Program-made: the position numbers and the translations under genes
In this document: one piece after another, positions 1 through 10,669 of the stretch
Position numbering within the stretch: the stretch's first letter is position 1
Layout of the letters: each line of letters begins with the position of its first letter
The notes under the pieces: model-generated
What the model saw: only the letters and a program-made list of their open reading frames with translations
What the model was told of the DNA's origin: nothing
Databases searched by the model: none
Assembly: GCA_902776835.1 (NCBI GenBank)
Contig: CACYRK010000003.1
Location: 1-64,000 of the forward strand
Source of the DNA: an uncultured Bacteroidales bacterium
Lineage (GTDB): Bacteria; Bacteroidota; Bacteroidia; Bacteroidales; Muribaculaceae
Direction of reading: 5' to 3'
DNA length: 64,000 bases

Positions 1-217
1 AATCGAAAATCTCAAGGCCTTCAGCCACCACTGTACGATATACTGCACTCTCAACAGGTTGACTAGCTCCCATTGAAGCGCATTAACTGAATATCCCTAA
101 CGTAATTCGCATTTATGTCACTCACACACCACAGTGGCTGTGGTATGATGTTTTACACGAATACTCACGAATTAACCATTAATTTTTTGATTCAAAGGAC
201 TACACATAAATAATTAA

Positions 218-270
218 TGGATAATTCATGAATATTCATGTTAAACTATATCCATAGTGGATAATTCATG
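218..270. repeat. Direct repeat TGGATAATTCATG, two copies
   Basis: The 13-mer occurs at 218-230 and 258-270, a 40-bp period. The intervening sequence also contains the related AATATTCATG. It could be a pair of binding sites or a chance AT-rich repeat; nothing decides between them. Confidence 0.5.
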
Positions 271-280
271 TTTATCCTGT

Positions 281-307
281 CCACAACATATGAGCAGGAT
301 GTTGTGG
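281..307. repeat. Inverted repeat, possible terminator of the upstream unit
   Basis: CCACAACAT at 281-289 pairs with ATGTTGTGG at 299-307 across a 9-base loop. An overlapping ATCCTG/CAGGAT pair could form an alternative stem. There is no long T tract after it, so a termination role is uncertain. Confidence 0.35.
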
Positions 308-429
308 GGGCTATATTATGCTGGGGGTTTACGTTAGTTTTACCAGCCGATTTAGTGGGCGTGGTTGGCAGTTAGCATTTATTAAATATTTTTTGGTGGG
401 CAATAACGAGCAAAGTGAACAATAATCGC

Positions 430-438
430 TAACTTTGC
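430..438 (+). promoter_or_regulatory. Promoter -7 box TAACTTTGC for the TPR gene
   Basis: This matches the Bacteroidetes TAnnTTTG box, about 40 bases before the ATG at 480. No TTG lies at the ideal distance upstream. Confidence 0.55.
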
Positions 439-479
439 AAGTTGATACGTATAGATAAACAATAAAACATTACATAGTG

Positions 480-3400
480 ATGAAACTCCGACAAGTGTTA
501 CTTGGATTGGGTGCCACCCTGGCACTTAGCGGCGTGGCGCAGCCCACGGTGATGAACAGCGACGCGCAAGCCTTTCTGGAGCGCGGCCGCCTGATGTACG
601 AGAGTCGCAACTACGTTGGTGCCATCGACCAGTTGAGCCACATGCTTCAACTGCCGTGCACCACCGACATGGAAGAAGAGGCCGAGTTGCTGATTGCCAT
701 GAGCAGTTTTGAGCGCGGCGAGAGCCAGAGCCTCGACCTGCTGATCACGTTCGTCGAGGAGCACCCCACCTCGCCGCGTGCCCAGTTGGCCCAGGAGAAG
801 ATTGGCAACTACTACTTCTACCGCGGCGACTGGAAAAATGCCCTGCTGAGTTACTCGCTGGTGCGCGAGCGCGCCCTAAACGCCGACATGGACGAGAACG
901 TGATGTACCGCATCGCCTATTGCCACCTGCGGCTCGGCGAGTGGGACCAGGCACGCACGCTCTATGAGCGGCTGGCACGCACAAAGCGCTACGGCAGCGC
1001 CACCGACTTCTACAACGCCTATATCGACTATGCCCAGGGCGACTACGACACCGCGCTGGAGCACTTCCAGGCCATCCCCGCCACGAGCGAACTGGGCTAT
1101 CAGGCGCAGTATTACATCACACAAATCAAGTATCACCGCCAGCACTACGACGAGGTGATTGCCACCGGACAGCAGTTGCTCGCCGAGGGGCAGAACGACT
1201 ACTTCACCGCCGAACTCAACCGCATGGTGGGCGAGAGCCATTACCACAAGGGCAACCGCGCCAAGGCCCGCCAGTACCTGCAGCAGTACATCGATAATCC
1301 CGACGTGGAGATTTACCGCACCGCGGCCTACACGATGGGTGTGCTCGACTACGACGACGGCAAGTATCAGCGCGCCATCGACCTGATGGGCCTGGCCATC
1401 GGCGAGAACGACGCCCTGGCGCAGAGCGCATGGCTCTACCTGGGCCAGAGCAAACTCAAACTTGGCGACAGCGACGGCAGCGCGCGAGCCTTTGAGCAGG
1501 CCGCCAGCATGAACTACGACGCGGCGGCGCGCGAGACGGCGCTCTACAACTACGCCGTGGCGCAGCACAAGGGCGCACGCACACCCTTCGGCAAGAGCAT
1601 CGACCTCTTTGAGGAGTTTCTCAACGACTATCCGCGCTCGCAGTACAAGGACAAGGTGGAGGGCTACCTGGTCGACGCCTACCTCACCGGCAACGACTAC
1701 GAGAAGGCCCTGGCCAGCATCTCGCACATCAAGAATCCCGGCTCCACGGTGCTCAAGGCCAAGCAATATGTGCTCTACAACCTAGGTGTGCAGGCGCTGA
1801 GCAACGGACAGACCGACCTGGCCATCGACCGCCTGAAGCAAGCCGTGGCACTGGGCGAGCGCGACAAGACGGTGCTCAACGAGGCGCGCCTGTGGCTCGC
1901 CGAGGCACAATACCGCTCGGGCAACTACAAGGAGGCCACCAGCAACCAGATGAGTTACATCAACGCCGCCGGCAAGGACGACAGCAACTACGGCATCGCC
2001 CAGTACAACCTGGGCTACTCGCTGTTCCAGCAGCGGCGCTACCCCGAGGCCAAGAAAGCCTTCCAGAACGCCATCAACAGCAAGCAACTGAGCGACGACC
2101 TCCGCGCCGACGCCTACAACCGCTTGGGCGACACGCAATATTACAATCGCGAGTTCACCGCCGCACAGCGCAGTTACGACCAGGCGATGAAGGAGGACAA
2201 AAACGCCACCCACGACTATGCCATGTATCAGAAGGGCATCATGATGGGCATGAACAACCAGTGGGCCGAAGAAGTTGCCCAACTCGACGCCATGCTCAAG
2301 CAGTACCCGGCATCGCCGCTGGCCCCGCAAGCCATGCTCGAGAAGGGCAACGCACAGGTGCACATGGGCAATGGCGAGGCCGCCTTGGCAACCTTCAACG
2401 GCGTGGCAAAGAACTACCCCAAGACCGCCGAGGCACGCAAAGCGCTGCTGCAAGTGGCGCTGGTAAACAACAACCTGAACCGCACCGATGCCGCCATCGA
2501 GGCTTTCAAGCGCGTCATCAAGACCTACCCCTCGAGCGAGGAGGCACAGACGGCCGCCGAGGACCTCAAGTTGATTTACGCCGAGCGTGGCGAGTTGTCA
2601 AAGTTGCAGAGTTTCCTGGCCTCGGTGCCTAACGGCCCGCGCATCGACGTGAGCGAGATCGACCGCCTCGACTTTGAGCAGGCCGAGAAAGCCGCCATCG
2701 CCGACACGCCCGACATCAGCAAGATGCAGGCCTATCTGGCCAAGAACCCCAACGGCACCTACGCCGCCCGCGCACGCTACTACATCGCGCGCCACAACTA
2801 TATGAACGGCAATCTGGACGCCGCGCTCACCGGCCTCGACGACGCCCTGAAGGGCAACGGCGACGCCTCGTGGGCCGAGGATGCCATGGCAATGCGCTGC
2901 GACATCCTGAGCCGCCAGGGCAAACTCAACGAGGCGCTGAAGGCCTATCGCGAACTGGCCGAGAAATCGAGCAGCGACGACAACCGCATCGTGGCCGAGA
3001 TGGGCGTGATGCGCACCGCCATGAAACTGGAAAAATGGGTCGAGGTGACTAACATAGCCACCAAACTGCTCACCAACAGCGCCCTCACCGGCGACGAGGA
3101 GCGCGAGGTAGCGCTTGACCGCGCCCTGGCAGCACGCCATCTGGGCGACACCCGCGGCGCCGAGGCCGACCTGAAGAAACTGGCCGCCGACCCGCAGAGC
3201 GAAGAGGGCGCGCAAGCCGCCGTCGAACTCGCCACGATACAGTTCGAGGCTGGCAACTACAAGGATGCCGAGAAGACCATCAACGCACTCATCGATGCCG
3301 GCACGCCGCACCACTACTGGCTGGCACGCGGCTTCCTCGTGCTCGCCGACTGCTACGCCAAGCAGGGCAAGACGAGCGACGCTCGCGAGTACTTGCAGAG

Positions 3401-3482
3401 CCTGAAAAACAATTATCCAGGCAAGGAGAAAGACATCATCGACGGCATCGACAGCCGCCTGAAAGCGCTCAAAAAGAAATAA
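480..3482 (+). CDS. Secreted tetratricopeptide-repeat protein (1000 aa)
   Basis: The protein opens with a signal peptide (roughly residues 1-21, MKLRQVLLGLGATLALSG) and is otherwise almost entirely helical TPR-like repeats, with recurring pairs such as YNLGYSLFQQRRYPEAKKAF and AYNRLGDTQYYNREFTAAQ. Such proteins are periplasmic scaffolds that hold partner proteins together. A GTG three bases upstream is in frame, but the ATG at 480 is the better start. A barrel-type outer membrane protein follows after 15 bases and is very probably co-transcribed, so this protein may serve that barrel or the assembly of envelope proteins. I cannot assign a specific pathway. The gene is GC-rich like its neighbours and shows no damage. 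Confidence 0.85.
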   Translation: MKLRQVLLGLGATLALSGVAQPTVMNSDAQAFLERGRLMYESRNYVGAIDQLSHMLQLPCTTDMEEEAELLIAMSSFERGESQSLDLLITFVEEHPTSPRAQLAQEKIGNYYFYRGDWKNALLSYSLVRERALNADMDENVMYRIAYCHLRLGEWDQARTLYERLARTKRYGSATDFYNAYIDYAQGDYDTALEHFQAIPATSELGYQAQYYITQIKYHRQHYDEVIATGQQLLAEGQNDYFTAELNRMVGESHYHKGNRAKARQYLQQYIDNPDVEIYRTAAYTMGVLDYDDGKYQRAIDLMGLAIGENDALAQSAWLYLGQSKLKLGDSDGSARAFEQAASMNYDAAARETALYNYAVAQHKGARTPFGKSIDLFEEFLNDYPRSQYKDKVEGYLVDAYLTGNDYEKALASISHIKNPGSTVLKAKQYVLYNLGVQALSNGQTDLAIDRLKQAVALGERDKTVLNEARLWLAEAQYRSGNYKEATSNQMSYINAAGKDDSNYGIAQYNLGYSLFQQRRYPEAKKAFQNAINSKQLSDDLRADAYNRLGDTQYYNREFTAAQRSYDQAMKEDKNATHDYAMYQKGIMMGMNNQWAEEVAQLDAMLKQYPASPLAPQAMLEKGNAQVHMGNGEAALATFNGVAKNYPKTAEARKALLQVALVNNNLNRTDAAIEAFKRVIKTYPSSEEAQTAAEDLKLIYAERGELSKLQSFLASVPNGPRIDVSEIDRLDFEQAEKAAIADTPDISKMQAYLAKNPNGTYAARARYYIARHNYMNGNLDAALTGLDDALKGNGDASWAEDAMAMRCDILSRQGKLNEALKAYRELAEKSSSDDNRIVAEMGVMRTAMKLEKWVEVTNIATKLLTNSALTGDEEREVALDRALAARHLGDTRGAEADLKKLAADPQSEEGAQAAVELATIQFEAGNYKDAEKTINALIDAGTPHHYWLARGFLVLADCYAKQGKTSDAREYLQSLKNNYPGKEKDIIDGIDSRLKALKKK

Positions 3483-3497
3483 TTAACACACCGCATC

Positions 3498-5351
3498 ATG
3501 AACTACAAAGCATATATCGCACTGGCAGCGGCAGCAATGCTCGTCATGCCCGCCACGGCACAAAATCAAGGCGGCACGCCCGACCTGAACAAGGAAATCA
3601 CGCTGGAGAAGGACTTTATTCCGGTGGAGAAGAAGGCCACGAAGAAAAACACCCTTCCGCAAGTGAAAAAAATCGCACCGCCACAGCGCACCAGCGTCAC
3701 CTATAGCGACTGGGCCAACCCCACCGACGTGCCCTCGAGCATCCCCACGATGATGCCTTACGGCTACCGCACGGCGCACAACTTCAGCGACAAGCGCGGC
3801 TACCTGGACATGGGCGGCGGCACGCACGCCAACTTTGCCGGCAGCGTGGGCTATCGCCTCATCGACACCGACAACCTCACGCTCAACGCCTGGCTGCAGC
3901 ACAACAGCACGTGGAACGGCCGCAACGCTTCGCCACTGGTTGTCAATGAGGCCGATCGCCTGAAGCAAAAGTTCAACGACAACCGCCTGGGCGTGGACCT
4001 CACGAGCAACTTCGCCCCGGGCACGCTCACCATCAACGCCCTGGCGCACTTCGACAGTTTCAACTACTACGGCGGCTGGGACGAAGCATGGGACGACGAC
4101 AACAAGCAGAGTTTCCTCGACTTCCGCGCTGGCGCAGCGTGGGAGGGCCAGGTGGCTCTGAACGACAACGAGATAAGTTACAACTTGGGCGCCAGCGTGA
4201 ACCACGCCAGTTACGACATCAACCCCTTCGGCACCGGCAAGGGCGCCAAGGAGACGCTGGCCGCACTCACCGCCGGAGGTGAATACCAGTTGCCGTTAGG
4301 CACCGTGGGACTGCAAATCACCGGCGACTACTTCAAGCGCAGTTCGGTGGGCTTGGGCCTGACCAACATTTTGCCCAATTATGTGCCCAATGCCACCTTC
4401 GACGCATGGACTCTCACCCTCTCGCCCTACTACAAATGGGAGAACGAGGTGTTCCGCGCCATGGTGGGCGTCGACATGCTCTTCGGCAAGCCGTTCCTCA
4501 ACATTTACAACCCCGACGACGACAGCAAGTTCCACATCTCGCCGCGCGTGAAAATCGACCTCGACATCGTTGACGGCGCGGCAATCTTCGTCGACGTGTC
4601 GGGCGGCCTTAACCGCAACACCCTCAGCACGATGGCTGCCGACAACCGCTACAGCGACCCGCTGGGCGCCTACGGCAACTCGTTCAGCGTCGTCGATGGC
4701 GAGGCCGGCTTCAACATCGGCCCGTTCCAGGGCTTCTCGGCCAAACTCTACGGCGGTTATTCAGCAGTCAAAAACGACATTAACATCGCGCTCAAGTGGC
4801 ACAACACCGGCGTGGCCGAGCCCGTGCCCGACTACCGCTTCTCGACTTTTGAGGGTGTGAACCTGCGCGGCGCTCGCGTGGGTGCCGACCTGCGCTACGA
4901 CTATCGCTCGCTCGTCGAGGCCAAGGCCAGTGCAGTTTATTTCCCCATCAGCGACGACGAGACCGTAATCGGCAAGTGGAACAACTGCTACACCCAGGAC
5001 TGGGACGGCACGACGTTCAAGTTTAAATTCGACGTCAAGGTCAACCCCATCAGGCGTCTCAGCGTCGATGCCGGCGTGGAACTGCGCACCGGCCGCGGCG
5101 TGTACATTTACGAAAACCTGCCCACTATTGCCGAGGGTAACGACTACACCTCGCTCAGATCACTCGGCACGCTGAAAGACCTTGAGATGGAAGACTTTAT
5201 CGACCTCCACGCCGGAGCCAGTTACCGCTTCGACAAGGTGGTGACCCTGTGGACTCGCGTCGGCAATCTGCTCAACCGTCGCCAGGACATCTTGCCCGGC
5301 ATGGGTGCCCAGCGCATCAACATTATGGCCGGCGTAGGCCTCGTCTTCTAA
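3498..5351 (+). CDS. Outer membrane beta-barrel protein (617 aa)
   Basis: A signal peptide (about residues 1-22, ending MPATAQ) leads into a charged 50-residue segment and then many alternating aromatic/glycine strands. The protein ends ...INIMAGVGLVF, a terminal phenylalanine strand typical of BAM-inserted barrels. It resembles the barrel half of a TonB-dependent receptor, but I see no plug domain, so substrate import by the classical mechanism is doubtful. The gene sits 15 bases after the TPR gene and 3 bases before psuK. The TPR-barrel pairing suggests a joint envelope function; the link to psuK may be only transcriptional. Family-level assignment is firm; function is unknown. Confidence 0.75.
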   Translation: MNYKAYIALAAAAMLVMPATAQNQGGTPDLNKEITLEKDFIPVEKKATKKNTLPQVKKIAPPQRTSVTYSDWANPTDVPSSIPTMMPYGYRTAHNFSDKRGYLDMGGGTHANFAGSVGYRLIDTDNLTLNAWLQHNSTWNGRNASPLVVNEADRLKQKFNDNRLGVDLTSNFAPGTLTINALAHFDSFNYYGGWDEAWDDDNKQSFLDFRAGAAWEGQVALNDNEISYNLGASVNHASYDINPFGTGKGAKETLAALTAGGEYQLPLGTVGLQITGDYFKRSSVGLGLTNILPNYVPNATFDAWTLTLSPYYKWENEVFRAMVGVDMLFGKPFLNIYNPDDDSKFHISPRVKIDLDIVDGAAIFVDVSGGLNRNTLSTMAADNRYSDPLGAYGNSFSVVDGEAGFNIGPFQGFSAKLYGGYSAVKNDINIALKWHNTGVAEPVPDYRFSTFEGVNLRGARVGADLRYDYRSLVEAKASAVYFPISDDETVIGKWNNCYTQDWDGTTFKFKFDVKVNPIRRLSVDAGVELRTGRGVYIYENLPTIAEGNDYTSLRSLGTLKDLEMEDFIDLHAGASYRFDKVVTLWTRVGNLLNRRQDILPGMGAQRINIMAGVGLVF

Positions 5352-5354
5352 CTT

Positions 5355-6251
5355 ATGGCACAGGGTTTTGTAGCGGTTATTGGTGGCGTTAACGTCGATA
5401 TCACGGCGGCAATACGAGGCCTCTTTGTCGTCGGCGACTCGATTCCCGGCGAGGTGGCGCTGGCATGCGGCGGCGTAGCCCGCAACATCGCGCACAACCT
5501 GCACCTGCTGGGGCACACGGTGCGCTTTGTGAGCATGTTTGGCGGCGACGTGTTTGGCAAAATCTGCCATAACGACTGCCAGGAGTTGGGCCTCGACCTC
5601 ACGCTGTCGGCGCGGCACGACAGCGCGCGCAACGGGCTGTACCTGTGCGTCAACGACAACAGCGGCGAGATGGTGGTTGCCGTGGCCGACATGGACATCG
5701 TGAAAAACATCACGCCCGATTTCCTTAGTGAGCGCATGGGCGACATCAACCAGGCCGCCGCCATTGTGGCCGACAGCAACCTCGAGACCGAATCGCTGCA
5801 ATATCTGCTGGAGAATGCCCGCGCACCTCTATTCATCGACACCGTGAGCACCGCCAAGGCCGCGCGCGTGGTCACCGCGCTGAAGAGCGGCAACCACGTG
5901 CTTCACACCCTCAAACTCAACCGCCTGGAGGCGCTGATTTCCACCGAGAGCGACACCGTCGAGCAGGCCGCGCGATGGTTTGTCGACCACGGCGTGCAGC
6001 ACGTATTTATCACGCTGGGTGCGCAGGGCGTGCTTTGCGCCGACGCGCACCGGCAGACGACGCTGCCGGCCGAGCCCACCCAGGTGGTCAACGCCACCGG
6101 AGCCGGCGACGCCTTCCTCTCGGCCGTGGTGCATGCCCATCTGCTGGGCGAGCCCACCGAGCGGCAAGCGGCATGGGGACTGCGCGCCGCACATCTCGCG
6201 CTGCTCTCGCAAACCGCCGTAAATCCTGAAATATCAACCTTAACACAATAA
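5355..6251 (+). CDS. psuK: PfkB-family carbohydrate kinase, probable pseudouridine kinase
   Basis: A PfkB-fold sugar kinase of 298 residues: the N-terminus has the GGVNVDI and ACGGVARNIAHNLHLLG signatures and the C-terminus the NATGAGDAF motif, with the catalytic base Asp near residue 252. PfkB kinases are broad in substrate, but the next gene, 13 bases on, is pseudouridine-5'-phosphate glycosidase. That makes pseudouridine phosphorylation to pseudouridine 5'-phosphate the likely reaction, the first step in reclaiming uracil and ribose 5-phosphate from modified RNA. It starts 3 bases after the barrel gene's stop, so it is read on the same transcript. Cytoplasmic. The specificity is inferred from context. 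Confidence 0.85.
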   Translation: MAQGFVAVIGGVNVDITAAIRGLFVVGDSIPGEVALACGGVARNIAHNLHLLGHTVRFVSMFGGDVFGKICHNDCQELGLDLTLSARHDSARNGLYLCVNDNSGEMVVAVADMDIVKNITPDFLSERMGDINQAAAIVADSNLETESLQYLLENARAPLFIDTVSTAKAARVVTALKSGNHVLHTLKLNRLEALISTESDTVEQAARWFVDHGVQHVFITLGAQGVLCADAHRQTTLPAEPTQVVNATGAGDAFLSAVVHAHLLGEPTERQAAWGLRAAHLALLSQTAVNPEISTLTQ

Positions 6252-6264
6252 TACTGACAACCTT

Positions 6265-7185
<921 letters not shown>

Positions 7186-7214
7186 AACGTCGACCTTAAA
7201 TTTAATTCTTACAT

Positions 7215-8741
7215 ATGATTACCTTCATCATCAGCATTTTTGCCCTGATCCTGGGCTACGTGATTTACGGCGCCGTCGTGGACCGCATCTTTGGCCCCGA
7301 CGACCGTGAGACACCTGCCGTGCGCCTGCACGACGGCGTGGACTATGTAGCGATGCCCACATGGAAAATCTTTATGATACAATTCTTGAATATCGCTGGC
7401 ACGGGCCCGATTTTCGGTGCCATCATGGGCATGTGGTTCGGTCCGGCGGCATTCTTGTGGATTGTGCTGGGCTCAGTATTTGCCGGTGCCGTGCACGACT
7501 ACCTGAGCGGCATGCTCTCAATGCGCCACGACGGTGCCGGGCTGCCCGCTTTGGTAGGCAAGTATCTGGGCGGCACCACGCGCAATGTGATGCTGGTGTT
7601 CTCGGTGTTGCTGCTGCTCATGGTGGGAGCCGTGTTTGTCTACAGCCCCGCTATCATTCTGGCAAGCATCGGCGGCAACGTGGTGATGTGGATGGCGATT
7701 ATCTTCGTATACTACCTCATCGCTACCATGCTGCCCATCGACAAACTCATCGGCAAGGTGTACCCGCTGTTTGCCATCTCGCTCATCTTCATGGCATTGG
7801 CGCTGATGGTGGGCCTTCTCATCAAGCATCCGCACCTGCCCGAGTTGTGGGATATGGGCAACATGACGCCGTGGCTCACCTCGCAGAATATCGGTGGCAG
7901 CGACAGCCTGGGCCTGGTGGCTTATCTCCAGAAGAACCCGCTGTTCCCCTGCATGTTCATTACCATCGCCTGCGGTGCCATCAGCGGCTTCCACGCTACG
8001 CAGAGCCCCCTCATGGCGCGCTGCATGAAAGATGAGCGGCTCGGACGACGCGTGTTCTACGGCTCGATGATTACCGAGGGACTCGTGGCACTCATCTGGG
8101 CAAGCATTTCGTCGTATTTCTTCTATGCCGGCGGTTGGAAAGACCTGGTCAGCCCCGACGAGATGAATGCCTTTGTGGCCCAATTTGCCGGCCCTGACGG
8201 CAAGACGCTGATTCAATACTTCTCAGCACCCACGGTGGTGAAAATCGTGTGCACCGGTTGGCTAGGCATCGCTGGCGGCATCCTGGCCATGCTGGGTGTG
8301 GTGGCAGCCCCCATCACCAGTGGCGACACCGCGCTGCGCAGCGGCCGACTGATTATCGCCGAGGCCCTCGGCCTGGAGCAGAAATCGATAAAGCGCCGAC
8401 TCTACATCGCCGTGCCGATGTTTGTGGCCACCTTCTTGCTGCTGATGTGGCAGTTGAAATTCCCCGACGGCTTCAATATGCTGTGGCAATACTTCGGCTG
8501 GAGTAACCAGACGCTGAGCGTGTTTACCCTGTGGACGCTCACCGTGTACTTGGCGCTGAAGAAGAAACCTTACATCATCACGCTCATCCCGGCCATCTTC
8601 ATGACCGCGGTGTGTACAGTATTCCTGATCGTGTCGCCGCAGGCACTCAACCTGGGCGACGCCTGGGCTTTGCCCACCGCGGTGGTGGTCGCCATAGTGG
8701 CCATCGTGTGGTTCTTCGTCTGGCGCCGTCGCCACGCATAA
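7215..8741 (+). CDS. cstA: Carbon starvation protein A family transporter
   Basis: A 508-residue polytopic inner membrane protein. The N-terminus (IISIFALILGYVIYGAVVDRIFGPDDR) and the conserved FLNIAGTGPIFGAIMG, FAGAVHDYLSGMLSMRHDG and CGAISGFHATQSPLMARC segments identify the CstA family, whose characterised members take up peptides or pyruvate. It ends with an unusually arginine-rich VWRRRHA. It is shorter than E. coli CstA (about 700 residues), as is common in Bacteroidetes. It follows psuG by 29 bases and may share the transcript. The substrate cannot be read from the sequence. Confidence 0.85.
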   Translation: MITFIISIFALILGYVIYGAVVDRIFGPDDRETPAVRLHDGVDYVAMPTWKIFMIQFLNIAGTGPIFGAIMGMWFGPAAFLWIVLGSVFAGAVHDYLSGMLSMRHDGAGLPALVGKYLGGTTRNVMLVFSVLLLLMVGAVFVYSPAIILASIGGNVVMWMAIIFVYYLIATMLPIDKLIGKVYPLFAISLIFMALALMVGLLIKHPHLPELWDMGNMTPWLTSQNIGGSDSLGLVAYLQKNPLFPCMFITIACGAISGFHATQSPLMARCMKDERLGRRVFYGSMITEGLVALIWASISSYFFYAGGWKDLVSPDEMNAFVAQFAGPDGKTLIQYFSAPTVVKIVCTGWLGIAGGILAMLGVVAAPITSGDTALRSGRLIIAEALGLEQKSIKRRLYIAVPMFVATFLLLMWQLKFPDGFNMLWQYFGWSNQTLSVFTLWTLTVYLALKKKPYIITLIPAIFMTAVCTVFLIVSPQALNLGDAWALPTAVVVAIVAIVWFFVWRRRHA

Positions 8742-8781
8742 CTTCAACTAAAAGTCCGTTAATACAACCTTATTCTATATT

Positions 8782-10587
8782 ATGCCAGAAAACAATAGTC
8801 AAAATAATCCTGCTCAGCATGAGCCACAAGAGCAAAAGGCCCTTAAGTATGGCCTGAAAGCCCACGACTATGTGCAGGTGCAATGCTGCTCGGGAAAAAA
8901 ATGTCGTAAAAACGACAGTGAACGCATTGTCAACCTATTTAAAATGATGTTGCATGCCCATGGCATTGACGACATGGTGGATGTGGTGACATCGGGATGC
9001 TTTGGCTTTTGTGCCAAGGGGCCTATAGTTCGCATTCTTCCGGACAACATCACCTACACTCACGTAACGCCCGAGGATGTTAATGTGATTGTTGAGAAGC
9101 ACGTTGTCAGGGGTGAACTGGTTGATGAGTTAAGATATGTGGAAGCCGCGGTTCACCACCTTGTGGTTGAGTCGCAGCATTGGAGTTCGCTCAAGCGTCC
9201 TGTCTCGCTCGACTCAATGCTTAACCACTATATCTACGAGATTGGTGGCAATCCGTTTCTTAACGTGCTGGCCTACGCTATCGACTCCGAAAAATGCCGT
9301 GGATGCACAGCATGTAAGCGCAACTGCCCTGTCAATGCCATCAGCGGGGTGGTAAAGCAGCCTCACGTTATCAATCCATATAAATGCACGTGCTGCGGCA
9401 AGTGTAAGACCAAATGCAAGTTTGGCGCCATCGATGGCCCCATCGGTGTGCTCGACGAACGCAACTCGATTAATGACGTTCTTGCCGACATAAAAAACAC
9501 CGACAAGTTGGTTGTGGCTCAAACAGCCCCTGCCGTGCGTTTCGCACTGGGTGAGGAGTTTGGCTTGGCACCGGGCACAGTAGTTACCGGAAAGATGGTA
9601 ACGGCCCTGAGGCAACTGGGCTTCGACTATGTGTTTGACACAAACTTCGGTGCCGACTTCACCATCATGGAGGAGAGTGCCGAACTCATCGACCGCCTCA
9701 AGCGTCACATGGCTGGCGACACCGATGTGAAACTCCCCATGACCACATCGTGCTGCCCGGCATGGGTCAATTTCTTCGAGAATGATTACCCCGACTTGCG
9801 CAAATACCCATCTACCTGCAAATCGCCGGCGCAGATGTTTGGCACACTGGCAAAATCATATTGGGCCGAGAAGATAGGCATTCCACGCGAGAACATTTCA
9901 GTGATTTCCATAATGCCTTGTGTGGCAAAGAAATACGAATGTGCCCGCGATGAATTCATCTATGACGGCATCCCCGATGTGGATTGCAGCATCACCACGC
10001 TCGAGTTAGCCGAGATGATCAGAAACCACGGCTTAGACTTTGTGAATTTGCCCGAAGGCTCATTTGACGACCCACTGGGCAATGCAACTGGCGCAGGCCA
10101 CATCTTTGGAACCACCGGAGGTGTCACCGAGGCTGTGTTGCGCACCACCTACGAGCATTTCACCGGCAAGCCCCTGCCACAACTTGAGTTTACTCAAGTG
10201 CGAGGCATGGATGGCATTCGCGAGGCTACAATCGACATGGATGGCTTTGAACTTAAGGTGTGTATCGTACACACCCTGAACAACGCCCGAATTGTGATGG
10301 ACAAATTGCGGAGTGGCGAACTCGACTACCACTTCATTGAAGTGATGTCATGTCCCGGTGGTTGTATTGGTGGTACTGGTCAACCTTATCACGAAGGTGA
10401 TATTGGCGTCCTTGAAGCGCGTCAGCGGGCCATGTATGCCACCGACGTCACCAAGTTGGTGCGCAAGAGTCACGAAAGTCCGGCAGTGAAACAGGTCTAC
10501 GAGGAGTTCTTGGGTGAGCCGCTAAGTAAACGGTCACACAAACTCCTTCACACCCACTTCCGCGACAAGTCAATCCTGTCAGATTAA
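8782..10587 (+). CDS. [FeFe] hydrogenase with fused thioredoxin-like [2Fe-2S] domain
   Basis: A 601-residue single-chain [FeFe] hydrogenase. Residues about 25-110 form a thioredoxin-like ferredoxin (Cys36, Cys41, Cys73, Cys77) like the N-terminus of HydB/HndC subunits. Two [4Fe-4S] sites follow (Cys172/175/178/182 and Cys202/205/208/212). The H-cluster domain has all three motifs: TSCCPAW (Cys324 ligand, Cys325 as likely proton relay), MPCVAKKYE (Cys380) and MSCPGGCIGGTGQP (Cys524, Cys528). There is no plant-type [2Fe-2S] or His-ligated cluster domain. It likely makes H2 from ferredoxin in the cytoplasm; the motifs look group-B-like, with modest confidence. The gene stands alone (maturases hydEFG are not in the window), has its own strong terminator and uses more T-ending codons than its neighbours. 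Confidence 0.92.
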   Translation: MPENNSQNNPAQHEPQEQKALKYGLKAHDYVQVQCCSGKKCRKNDSERIVNLFKMMLHAHGIDDMVDVVTSGCFGFCAKGPIVRILPDNITYTHVTPEDVNVIVEKHVVRGELVDELRYVEAAVHHLVVESQHWSSLKRPVSLDSMLNHYIYEIGGNPFLNVLAYAIDSEKCRGCTACKRNCPVNAISGVVKQPHVINPYKCTCCGKCKTKCKFGAIDGPIGVLDERNSINDVLADIKNTDKLVVAQTAPAVRFALGEEFGLAPGTVVTGKMVTALRQLGFDYVFDTNFGADFTIMEESAELIDRLKRHMAGDTDVKLPMTTSCCPAWVNFFENDYPDLRKYPSTCKSPAQMFGTLAKSYWAEKIGIPRENISVISIMPCVAKKYECARDEFIYDGIPDVDCSITTLELAEMIRNHGLDFVNLPEGSFDDPLGNATGAGHIFGTTGGVTEAVLRTTYEHFTGKPLPQLEFTQVRGMDGIREATIDMDGFELKVCIVHTLNNARIVMDKLRSGELDYHFIEVMSCPGGCIGGTGQPYHEGDIGVLEARQRAMYATDVTKLVRKSHESPAVKQVYEEFLGEPLSKRSHKLLHTHFRDKSILSD

Positions 10588-10633
10588 CACATTGAGGGTG
10601 TGGCATTGCATTATGCCACACCCTCAATGTGTT
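10586..10633 (+). terminator. Perfect 21-bp hairpin after the hydrogenase gene
   Basis: The stem at 10586-10606 is exactly complementary to 10613-10633 with a 6-base loop (TGCATT). The stem overlaps the TAA stop of the hydrogenase gene. The T tract after it is short (GTTTAAG). The convergent radical SAM gene ends at 10670, so this may act on both strands. Confidence 0.75.
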
Positions 10634-10646
10634 TAAGTTATAGCAA

Positions 10647-10669
10647 CTATAGCATCTATAGTCGCTATT
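10647..10669. repeat. CTATAGnnn 9-bp tandem repeat
   Basis: CTATAG at 10647 and 10656 and CTATTC at 10665 lie in a 9-bp period between the hydrogenase terminator and the end of the radical SAM gene. The same motif recurs in other spacers of this window (25152, 51318, 49379, 40938, 35256). Confidence 0.55.

Larger units (their letters stand above)
1..479. other. Non-coding leader region before the TPR gene
   Basis: I see no open frame of convincing composition here on either strand. The stretch is AT-rich compared with the coding sequence that follows. It holds two copies of TGGATAATTCATG 40 bp apart, a 9-bp hairpin at 281-307 and a TAACTTTGC promoter box at 430-438. The window starts inside this spacer, so the previous gene is not visible. 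Confidence 0.6.
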
